Source: Microcebus murinus (taxonomy: Eukaryota > Chordata > Mammalia > Primates > Cheirogaleidae). Taken from it: a stretch of 64,000 nucleotides of DNA. The position numbers and the translations under genes are program-made. Location: positions 69,333,900 through 69,397,899 of the forward strand of contig NC_134116.1 of NCBI RefSeq assembly GCF_040939455.1, given 5' to 3'. A model generated the notes under the pieces. The model was given only the letters and a program-made list of their open reading frames with translations. It did not search any database and was not told where the DNA came from. The number at the start of each line of letters is the position of its first letter. The stretch's first letter is position 1. Shown here one piece after another: positions 1-9,096 of this stretch.

Positions 1-146
1 CTTTTCTGATTCTGCCATGTCACTTAGTAGAACACATTTCTGACTATCTCAAATATACCCTGTTAAAATAGAACTTTTTTTTTTACTTTTAATTTTTAAA
101 CAACTTAAAGTTAAAGAATAGTCTCATGAAGAATATAAAGAGCTCC

Positions 147-272
147 AGGGGGATGGTCATGATGGAGACTCAGACTTGTGGGGGGAGGGGGGGGAATGGG
201 CACTTATTGACACCTTAAAATCTGTACCCCCATAATATGCCGAAATAAAAAAAAATTCTTTCATAAAAAAAA
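147..272 (+). mobile_element. 5'-truncated L1 3' end with target-site duplication
   Basis: This is a very short LINE-1 insertion holding only the 3' UTR. It has a G-rich tract near 180-195, the strepsirrhine L1 terminus 'gtacccccataatatgc' and an A-rich tail. It is flanked by a perfect 10-bp direct repeat, aaagagctcc, at 137-146 and 273-282, which is the signature of target-primed reverse transcription. Strand is set by the tail direction. Confidence 0.85.
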
Positions 273-282
273 AAAGAGCTCC

Positions 283-592
283 TGAATACCCTACACTCAA
301 AATTTCCACTCACATTTTCCCAAATTTCCCAATGATGTCTTTCATAGCAAAATAATTCAATCCAGGATCAAATGTTGAAGCAAGGTGCCACATCGCTGTA
401 GTCTCTTTCAGTGAGAAACAGTTCTTCAGTCTTTCCTCACTTGCATGAATTGCCTAAGGTTATAGGCAGATCATTTTGTAGAATATCCTTTAATTTGAGT
501 TTGTCTGACATTTTGTCATATTTTAGCTTTGATCAATTGGTTAATAAGATTCCTGTTGAGGCTATATTCATACCAACAATTACTATTTCACC
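283..592. other. unassigned AT-rich sequence
   Basis: Sequence between the truncated L1 and the histone pseudogene. I recognise no gene, RNA or repeat in it. Part of it could be the 5' UTR of the histone retrocopy, but no boundary is visible. Confidence 0.5.
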
Positions 593-1026
593 ATGTCTGG
601 ACACAGCAAGCAGGGTGGCAAGGAAGGCTAAGACTCAGTCATCCCAGGCCAGGCTCCAGACCCAGTGAGCTGTGTACACTGCCTGCTCCTCAAGGGAAAG
701 TAATCCAAGGGAGTAAGGCAGGTGTACCTGTGCACCTAGGGACAGCGTGTAGTGCCTGTCCACTAACATTCTAGAGCTTGTAGGCAACATGGTCCCTGAA
801 AACAAGACACACATCATCCCCCACCACCTGAAGCTGGTTACTCACAATGACAAAGACTTACAAGACGTTGATGAATAAAGTCTCCATCATATAGGAAAGT
901 GTCCTGCTCAACTTCCAGGCTATGCTACTGACCAAGAACACTGAGAGTCACCACAAGACCAAGGGCAAGTAAGGTATAATTAATAGCACCAACTTCTAAG
1001 CCAAAGGCTCTTTTCAGAACCACCAT
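593..1026 (+). pseudogene. histone H2A retropseudogene with 3' stem-loop
   Basis: A degraded copy of a replication-dependent histone H2A coding region runs from an ATG at 593 to the terminal KTESHHK-KGK segment and TAA at 970-972. It spans 380 nt, against 393 nt expected for H2A. Recognisable blocks are the MSG-GKQGGK start, the RAGLQ block, the RVHRLLRKG-like block, the TRIIPRHLQL-like block and the C-terminal tail. Small deletions shift the frame after about residue 10 and stop codons follow, so no H2A can be made. Thirty-three bases after the stop lies a histone-type mRNA 3' hairpin (1006-1021, GGCTCTTTTCAGAACC; stem with one mismatch). The copy ends a few bases beyond it, where mature histone mRNA ends, and L1 sequence follows directly. 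It has no intron and no poly(A), consistent with copying from a non-polyadenylated histone mRNA. Confidence 0.85.
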
Positions 1027-1030
1027 GAAC

Positions 1031-2841
1031 TTGGAGACATGTCTTTAGAAATAAACCAAAGGGAAAAGGATTTAAAAAATGCAAAAAGTCTACAGGACTT
1101 ATGGGACACCGTTAAACAAATCAATATTATCATTATGAGAATTCCTGAAGGAGAAAAGATGGAAAAAGACATATGCAACTTATTTAGTAAAATAGTAGCT
1201 GAAAACTTCCCATGTCTTGGGAGCGATATGGACATCCAGATCTAGAATGCTCAAAAATCCCCAAATATATTCAACCCATAAAGTTCCTCTCCCAGACTCA
1301 TTATTGTCAAACTGTCAAAGTCAAATACAAGCAAAGAATTTTTAAAATAGCAAGAGAAAAGCATCAGGTCACATATAAGGGAATCCCCACTAGACCAACA
1401 GCAGATTTTTCAGCAGAAACCTTACAGGCCAAGAGAGAATGGGAAGATATAGTCAAAGTACTGAAAGAAAAAAATGAAACCTGTCAGTCAGGAATACTAT
1501 ACCCAACAAAGCTATCCTACAGAAATGAAGTAGAAATAAAGTTTTTCACAGACAAGCAAAAACTGAGAGCATTCATCACCACTAGACTAGTCTTACAAGA
1601 AAGGCTTAAAGGAGTCCTACATCTGGAACTGAAAGGACAATAATTATCATAATGAAAACACACAAAAGTATATAAAACTCACTGATAGAGTAGATCACAA
1701 ATGAGAAAGAAAAAGTAATTAAACCTTATCACTACAGAAAACTACCAAACTTCAAATATAAACAATAAGAGAGGAAGAAAGAAACAAGGAATATATTAAT
1801 ACAAAACCACCAGAAAACAATTTTTTAAATGGCAGGAGTAAGTTCTCTCCCATCAAAAATAACGTTGAATGTAAACATATTAAATTCCCAAATTAAAAGA
1901 TTTAAACAACTGAGCAAATTTTTTAAATACCCAACTATATACTAAGAAAAGAGCCAAAAAGGGGCATGATAAAGATATCAACTCAGAAAGAGGCTATAAC
2001 AATTATAAATATATATTCACCCAACACTGAAGCACCCAGATATATAAAGGAAATATTAATAGATCTAAAGGGGGAGATAAACTCTGATACAATAATATAT
2101 CAGGAGTTCAACATCCCACTTTCAGCAGTGGACAGCTTATCTAAACAGAAAAATAAATAAATAAATGTTGTATTTAAACTACACTATAGACCAAATGGTC
2201 TTCACATACATTTATAGAACATTTTATCTAATAGCTATAGAATACACACTCTTATCATTGCCACATGGAACAAGCTACAGGACTGACCATATGTTAGGCC
2301 ACAAAACAATCCTCAAGAAATTTTTAAAAACAGAAACCATGTGTTCTTTTCTGAACTCAGTATAATAAAAATATAAATTGATGAAAAGAAGAACTTTGGA
2401 ACTTACAACAACATAGAAATTAAACAACATGCTCCTGAATGACCAATAGGTCGATGAAGAAATTAGTAAGGAAATTTTAAAATTTCTTAAAACAAATGAA
2501 AATAAAAACACAATATACCGAAACCTATGTGACCCAGAAAAAGCAGTACCAAGAGGGAAATTTATAGCAAAACCATCTATGTCAGAAAAATGAAAAGATT
2601 CCAAGAAACAACCTAACAATGCATTTCAAGGAACCAGAAAAGAATGAGCAGTCCAAACCTGAAATTAGTAGAAATAATTGGTAGGAAAGAAAATTAGTAG
2701 GAAATAAATAATAAAGATTGGAGAAGAAATAAACCAAATATAGACTTTAAAAAAATAAAAAAGATCAATGAAACTAAATGTTGGTTTTTGGAAAAGATAA
2801 ACAAAATCGATAAATTGTTAGCTAGACTAACCAAGAATTCT
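1031..2841 (+). mobile_element. old L1 fragment (ORF1 end through early ORF2), degenerate
   Basis: Translations show the L1 ORF1 protein end: LQDLWDTVKQINI and RIPEGEKMEKDI, then AREKHQVTYKGIP, DFSAETLQAKREW and DKQKLRAF, with a frameshift near 1240 between them. After about 1960, ORF2 endonuclease and linker segments follow, such as IYRTF...EYTL...DHMLGHK and EKINKIDKLLARLTK, broken by stops. The order is colinear and the strand is plus. The fragment stops in mid-ORF2 with no 3' UTR or poly(A). The divergence suggests an old mammalian L1M-type family. No functional protein can be made. Confidence 0.85.
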
Positions 2842-5139
2842 TGGCAAGAGAGTTCATGTATCATTGTGTCACTAGGATCAGTCACTACCTCCTTCCTTTG
2901 TCCATTTGGGGATGTCCTGGCCCTCAGTTTTCTCTTGTTTCTTGTGAGTGTATGTCCATGTCTTTGCATTGAAGTGTTAGTTGTTAATATTTTTTCCAGT
3001 TTTCTTTATCTTGTTTGTTTTGTTTCTTTATTGGACATGTTTGCTTGGAAATTCTTTGTAATTTATACATTGAATCTCTTTTTTTCCCTGCTAGGGCGTA
3101 CTTTTTGGCACTAGATGGCTCCTCAAGCCAAGATTTGCTTTGGCTCTAATAAAAAATTAGAGTGCTGCTCCCTCCCAAAGGGGGATATCCTATCAGTGTG
3201 GGAAGTCTAACTAAGGGTTCGTGCCCAGGGAACCTGGCATCATACCTCTTACCGCATGGTGCTGTTGAACAGCCACTCTGATCTGGCATCTCCTTTAACC
3301 AAGTCCCAAAGCAGAGTTTCCAGCACTGAGGTTGGTAGTTCTGCCTCTCCCCCTTTTTCTCTAGCTATCCTCTGGGATATTTCTCCCTTCAGGTACATCT
3401 GATACTTTTCATAGGTTGAGGCAGGGACAAGTCTCCTACCATGGAACCCAATATAGTGCAGAATCTGGTTGTCCACCTCACTCGCACTTTTTCCAATGTA
3501 GAAATCTTGAGATGGGGTGAAACTTCCCATATGCTTGGTGCCAGGCAAATCAGGGGAAGGGGTACTGCAGATATGAAAGTCCAAATTTCTTACTGTCTGC
3601 TTAAAGATTTTTTTTTACTTTTCTGTGTGCCCAGGAACACAGAAATCCTCATACTTGATTTCTGGAATAATGCTGGTGATGATCTTGCCACTATGTATTT
3701 GTTTTTGATTTTCTGTGGGAGGATTGAAACCAGCTCACTTCTAAGCCACAATTTTTAAATTGAAATGACTTCAATTTCTGTTTAAATACTTCTACACAAC
3801 TGGAATACGACCTAAAAGTAATGAATCAAAACAATAATACAATTCTCAATATGCAGCTGAAAACAATCTGTTCTAGAGCAAGATTAAGTGTGTGTTTATC
3901 AGCTTTAGGAAACATATTAAATATTGCAGAATGAAACATTTGTTTCTTATGCTTAGACCCTCTTATTAATATTTATTAATTCCATTAGTTTCTTATTTAT
4001 TCAATTAAATTTGTACAATTGCATGGAAGAGAGGAAGAAAGGACCGTTTGTACCAATAACAAAAGGTCTATTGATTTTTTTTCTTCCTCAAATCAACCTC
4101 CTTTTATCTTAAAGGGAAGCAAAGTTTGGAAGTGAGTGTTACTCTTTGAAATGGAATGGATGGACAACTTTGACGGCTAGAATGAAGCACTTCTAATTTC
4201 CCTTTTGCAGTACAAGCATTCTATTTTTAGCAAACTCCAGAATGGCATTGCAACATTTGCACTGTTAGTCTTATCATAAGACAACTCTTCCCAGGTGGTA
4301 TTTATGTCTTGGCAGCATGATGATTGGGATCAGCATTTAATTAATTATGCATATTGAACAACTGCAATCACACATAGATTCTACTACCTGGGATGCTGCT
4401 GGAATTCTTACTACTTAGAATCCTAAAGTAAAAAGAATGCACAGCTGTCCCCTTTTGTTGTCTCATTTTCAAGGACAACATTTCAAGTTCTTTTAGAACT
4501 TACTGAAAGTACAGTTTGTGAAGTTAGATCAATTTTGCTCTTATATTGCCTAAGGTTAAAAAAGAAAAGAACAAAAGGACTTGGAGCTCCTGAAATACAA
4601 GCGAAGCTCTATAAATAACCTGGACATAATGCCTTATCACGCATATATCTTGCCTTTCTTTTATCTTAAGATCTAAAATGTTATTTAAAGGGTTGGTAGA
4701 ACCTTTCCTGAGAGAGCATTTTAATTGTGTCAAAATACCAACCATTCTATGACCATGACAATGGCTTTCTTACCTCATGCAATTTCTCTGAACAGCCACA
4801 TAAGTCTTTACCAAAGCTTTCAGCAGACTTTAAATTGAATTACTGCAATTCTCTGGTGTTATTCCCTTCCCAGTTCCTGGTGCTGAATTATATGACTGTT
4901 ATGTGTGTTAGAAAATGTCTTCTTTTGGTACCAGAGTAGGATTTCAGCAGGCAGATATTTGAACAGGCATTTATTGTGGATCCTGGTAGAATTAAAAAAC
5001 CTTCCTATGACTACTGAGAATCAGAATCTCATGCCCCTGAGGATAAAGATCATAATCTTGGGTCAAGATTACAGACAATAATTATAGACAGAGAAGAATA
5101 AACTTACGTACATTTTTCCCTTGCCCATTTTGTATGGGT
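2842..5139. other. unassigned sequence, no gene recognised
   Basis: The first part (2842-3600) is abruptly different from the L1 before it and may be part of another old retroelement in the opposite orientation, but I could not name the family. The rest (3600-5139) is AT-rich and unremarkable. Open frames here are short and lack any recognisable domain. Confidence 0.4.
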
Positions 5140-5500
5140 ATGAAAATGCCAGAGTAAGTAACATCAACTTTAACCCCTGGCCATTCAATCCATTCTCTAC
5201 ACTGCAGCCTGGATGAGATTTCTAAACAAATGTAATCATGTCAATATCCAGTTTAAAATTATTCATGGTCCTCAGTATAAAGTCCAAATTCTTTAACACA
5301 GATTTAAAATGCTTTGCCATTTGGCATCTGCCTAATAGTTGGTCTTAATTGTTGCCTCTCCACTCCAATCAAACATAACAACTTTCAGTTTCTAAACTCA
5401 GCCAAGTATCCAAATTATTCATGCCACCTGGATATACTTCCTCCAACCCCAAACTCACTCCTTGCCTTGGTAACACTCATGCACCGTTCACATCTCAACA
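5140..5500 (+). repeat. L2 LINE fragment
   Basis: The text resembles the 3' half of mammalian L2: an 'actgcagcc..gatga.atttctaaa' block, 'aatcatgtcaatatcc', 'agtataaagtccaaattctt' and a C-rich stretch typical of L2 before its 3' UTR. It is highly diverged. Confidence 0.55.
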
Positions 5501-5518
5501 TAGATGTAGTGTCTGATT

Positions 5519-6855
5519 GGAGGCAGGGCAAGATGGCTGAATAAAACCCTCCGGTGATCATCCTCCCACAGGAACACCAAATTGAGTAATTATCTATGCA
5601 AGAAAGCATCTTCAGAAGAACCAAAAAATCAGGTGACGTATCACAGTACCTGGTTTTAGAATAATAAGAAGGAAAGACACATTGTAGAGGGTAGGAAGGA
5701 CAATCTCTTATTGCCTATACCACCCCACCCTCAACCCCAGGCAGTGCAGCCAGGGGAGAGAATCTCTGTGCTTGGAGGAAGCAGAATGAAGTAAGTGTAG
5801 GACTTTGTTTTTTTTTGTTGTTGTTGTTGTTGTTGTTTTCTTTTTTTTGAAATAGAGTCTCACTCTGTTTCCTGGGCTAGAGTGCCATGGCATCAGCCTT
5901 GCTCACAGCAACCTCAAACTCCTGAGCTCAGGCAATCCTCCTGACTCAGCCTCCTGAGTAGCTGGGACTACAAGCACACACCACCATGCCTGGCTAATTT
6001 TTTCTATGCATTTTTAGTTGGCCAATTAATTTCTTTCTATTTTTAGTAGATATGGGGTCTCGCTTTTTGTCAGGCTGGTTTCAAACTCCTGACCTTGAGG
6101 GATCTGCCCACCTCGGCCTCCCAGAGTGCTAGGATTACAGGTGTGAGCCACCACACCCAGCCTATAGTGTGAGACTTTGTATTGGAACTCAGTACCACTT
6201 TGTCACAGTAGAACACAACACTGGGCATGGTTCCACCAGTGCCCTTGAGGGGTGCATTTAGACAACCCCTAGGCAAAAGAGGAATCCACTACCCCAGCAG
6301 GATAAAACTGAGTCCCATCCCACTTCACCACCAGCTGACTAAAGTGGCCTGGAGCCCCAAATAAATTTGAGTGGCAGCCAGGCCATAGTGACTGCAGTTC
6401 TTGGGTGAGCCCCAGTGCTATGCTGGTCTTGGAGGCTGTGGGCTCAGGGTGCCACCCACATGACACCAACTGTGGCAGGCATGGGAGCATCCATATCCCC
6501 CAACCCCCATCCCTCAACTCCAAGCAGTGCAGTGCAGAGAGAGATTCCTTCCATGTGGAGGGAGCAAAAGGGAAGAGTATGGGAACTTTGTCTTGTAACT
6601 GGGTACCAGCTCAGCCACAGTAAAATAAAGCACTGGGCAGAATCCTGAAGCCCCTGATTAAAGATCTTTGCTCTTGGATGGAATTTCTAGACCTACCCCA
6701 GACCAGAGGGAATCTATTGCACTAGTGGGATAGACTGAATCCAACCAGGCTTCACCATCTGCTAACTAAAGTGGCCGTAGGGCTTGAACAAGCATCAGCA
6801 ACAGCCAGGCAGTCGTGGCTGCAGGCCTTGGGCAAAGCCCCTGTACTGTGCTGAT
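5519..6855 (+). mobile_element. L1 5' UTR, interrupted by an Alu
   Basis: The segment starts with ggaggcagggcaagatggct, matching the L1 5' end with its YY1-type CAAGATGGC box. It continues through the characteristic GC-rich L1 5' UTR, with 'cagtacctggttttag', 'gtgagactttgtattggaac' and 'gtaccagctcagccaca'. An Alu (5808-6165) sits inside it. It stops before any ORF1 and is followed by an LTR fragment, so only a promoter-proximal piece remains. Confidence 0.75.
5808..6165 (-). mobile_element. strepsirrhine Alu, full-length
   Basis: A dimeric Alu in reverse orientation: T-rich tail complement at the left, right arm, middle 'ggccaattaatttctttctattttt' spacer, then the left arm ending in the complement of the Alu 5' end. 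The imperfect 14-bp duplications agtgtaggactttg (5794-5807) and agtgtgagactttg (6166-6179) flank it and place its insertion inside the L1 5' UTR. Confidence 0.9.
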
Positions 6856-7072
6856 TTGGTGTCTGGTGAGGCTTTCTCTCTGCTTCTAAGATGGTGCCTT
6901 GTAGCTCCATCCTTACAAGGTGCAAATGGGACTAGGGTGCTCCCTTCACCCTTTTATAAGAGCACTTATCCCATTCATGAGGGCAGAGTGCTCACAAGTC
7001 AATCTCTTCCCCAAAGGCCCCCACATCTTAATACACTGGGTATTAGCTTCCAACGCATGAATCCCAAAGGCG
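6856..7072 (-). mobile_element. MLT1-type (ERVL-MaLR) LTR fragment
   Basis: The segment matches the complement of the MLT1 LTR body: 'ggtgtctggtgaggc', 'agatggtgccttgt', 'ttttataagagcactt.tcccattcatgagggc' and 'aaaggccccacatcttaatac'. It is an old, non-coding relic of an endogenous retrovirus-like element with no internal genes beside it. Confidence 0.65.
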
Positions 7073-7075
7073 GGA

Positions 7076-7344
7076 AACAGCAACCAATCCTGCCAGGGCA
7101 AAGGCGGGACAAACGAGCGGGCTTACAAAAGACAGCATGTGCTCAGCCTCCTGGGTCTTTCTCAGCTCCTGAAGATTGACCCCCTCCACTCTCACTTTGG
7201 GTAGCTTCCTTCTGTACTTTCGTCCCTTCTTTTATGTGAGACACTGTTTGTATACAATTGCTCTGTGTCGGTGATCACTCTGTCATCAATTCGACTCTGT
7301 ACCAGGGCTCAGTCTTCACTCTAGGAACTCGGGGACCAGGGAAC
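7076..7344 (+). mobile_element. possible solo LTR fragment
   Basis: A CpG-containing block in AT-rich surroundings. It has an 'aaccaatcctgcc' CCAAT-type motif, T/C-rich runs and an end resembling a retroviral U5 ('ctcagtcttcactctaggaactcgggga'), finishing in aaca. No internal retroviral genes and no clear target duplication are seen. The assignment rests on general LTR appearance only. Confidence 0.3.
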
Positions 7345-7657
7345 ATCCACGCAGATAAACCTAACATAAATACTCAAGAAACGCTAGATATTAATACTAT
7401 TATTATGATTGCAATAATTTTTCCGCTAGGGCATCTGTCAAAACCCACTTGTGCCTGTGGTGATGAAGGGTTCATCTCCCTTCTACATGGGAGGCAGAGT
7501 CAGCAAGAGCTTCCTAGGTGACTTAGGGTCTAAGATTCTCAGAACTCTCTCTACTTTGCGGGCAGCTCTGGAGGGCAGTTCTGTGTCTGTGTTTGATGTG
7601 GGAATCTCAGAGTCAGTAGATGCAATATGCTCCAGAATAAGTGCTAAGTTTAGTGGT
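7345..7657. other. unassigned sequence
   Basis: Sequence between the LTR-like block and the mariner-like element. Nothing is recognisable in it. Confidence 0.45.
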
Positions 7658-7659
7658 TA

Positions 7660-8092
7660 CTGTGTTTCCCTGAAAATAAGACCTACCCATAAAATAAGCC
7701 CTACCAGGATTTCTAAGCATTTGCACAATATAAACCCTACCCTGAAAATAAGACTTACTGATGGGCTTGGCTACGCAGCGTGTCTGCACAACCCATGCAT
7801 GTCGTGGAAGCAGCCCTTCTCATCTGCCCCATGAGAGCTCTATTGCTCTACATGAGAGATTGGGGCCAATGCTTCTAAAGGAAATAGAGTCTCAAGAAAT
7901 TCAGGATGGAATTCGGGTTTTGGAGAGTTATGATGATGTTCCAGAAAAAGACGACTTAACTATATTTGAATAAATGTAGATTGTTGTACCGTTCTTAAAA
8001 AAAAAATAACACATTCCCTGAAAATAATCCCTAGGGTGTCTTCTTGAGAAAAAATAAATATAAGACCCTGTCTTATTTTCGTGGAAACACAG
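7660..8092 (+). mobile_element. Tc1/mariner-like non-autonomous element with TA duplication
   Basis: The 433-bp element has near-perfect terminal inverted repeats of about 23 bp. The left end reads ctgtgtttccctgaaaata and the complement of the right end reads ctgtgtttccacgaaaata. It is flanked by TA at 7658-7659 and 8093-8094, the target duplication of the Tc1/mariner superfamily. Partial copies of the 'ctgaaaataag' motif recur just inside both ends. A short open frame stops at 7971-7973 with an acidic tail (SYDDVPEKDDLTIFE) close to the right end, which may be the remnant of a transposase C-terminus. The plus strand is set by that frame. Confidence 0.75.
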
Positions 8093-8476
8093 TAGGTGGA
8101 GCCAGTTTGTACCAACTCTCAACTGTTAAATGTTTGAAATTCTCACAAGTTGGTTGTTGAACACAGCCATTATTAAAAAGTAAATTATATGCTTACAAAT
8201 AATTAAAACATACTAGAAATAAGGTACTACATGCTCAAGATTCATAATTTCAATTATTTTACTACATTTTAATATTATCTATGTTTTTGGGGTTATTCTT
8301 ATCTATTATGCCTGCAAGGTAGAAATACTATAAAATGATATGCTACACCACATCTCTTCCCAACACTCAATGATGTCACATTGGTAGCTTGAAATTGGCC
8401 ATGGTGGGAATATTTATATCACAGAACTTGGCAAATGCTACACATTGGCTTATTGTTTTGTTGAGCATCTAAAGGA
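8093..8476. other. unassigned AT-rich sequence
   Basis: No gene or repeat family is recognised between the mariner-like element and the hAT element. Confidence 0.45.
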
Positions 8477-8808
8477 CAGAATGGCAAGCTATATATAGCC
8501 CATAGACCTAATCCAGCTCACTGCCCATTTTTGTGTGACTTATGAGCTAAAATGGATTTTATATATTTAATTGTTGAAAACTTTGAAGGAAAAATAATAC
8601 TCCATAAAAATTATATAAAATGCAAATTTCAGAGTTCATAAATAACACTTTGTTGGAATATAGTCATTTGTTTACATACTGTCTATGACTGATTTGTGCT
8701 ACGTGGTGGAGTTGTATAGACAAAGATAGTTGGGATAGAGACCATATGGCCTGCGAAGACTAAAATATTTACAATCTGGCCCTTCACAGAAAAAGTTTGA
8801 TGGCTCTG
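8477..8808 (+). repeat. hAT-group (MER-type) DNA transposon fossil
   Basis: Diagnostic blocks are 'ggcaagctatatatagccca', 'aacactttgttggaatatag', 'catactgtctatgactg', 'gagaccatatggcctgc' and 'tctggcccttcacagaaaaa'. They match the common mammalian MER element that carries 'cagaaaaagtttg'. The exact subfamily is not assigned, and strand is arbitrary for a non-coding element. Confidence 0.65.
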
Positions 8809-8813
8809 TAAAT

Positions 8814-9096
8814 TGGCTCATGCCTATAATCTCAGCACTCTGGGAGGCTGAGGTGGAAGGATTGCTTGAGGCCAGGAGTTCAAGACCAGCCTAGGCAACA
8901 TAGCAAGGCACTATCTCTAGAAAAAATTTTTAAAAAATAGCCAGGCATGGTGGTACATGGTAGGTACTTGGGTGTCTGAAGCAGGAGAATTGATTTTCTT
9001 GATTCCAGGAGTTCGAGGCTGCAGTGAGCTATGATCAGGCCACTGCACTCCAGCCTGTGTGATAGAGTGAGATCCTGTCTTTGAAATAAACAAATA
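8814..9096 (+). mobile_element. old dimeric Alu (AluJ-like)
   Basis: A diverged Alu with both arms: 'aatctcagcactctgggagg', a central A-rich linker near 8920-8938, a right arm with 'gcagtgagctatgatcaggc' and a short A-rich end. The first bases of the left arm are missing. It lacks the strepsirrhine-specific left-arm block, so it probably predates that lineage. Confidence 0.85.

Noticed and set aside
593..972. A functional histone H2A gene.
   Set aside because: Frameshifts and stop codons break it after about 10 residues. It lacks promoter-like sequence and directly adjoins L1 sequence.
1212..1643. A 143-codon open frame that looks like a small gene.
   Set aside because: It is the C-terminal part of the L1 ORF1 protein in a decayed element, not a host gene.
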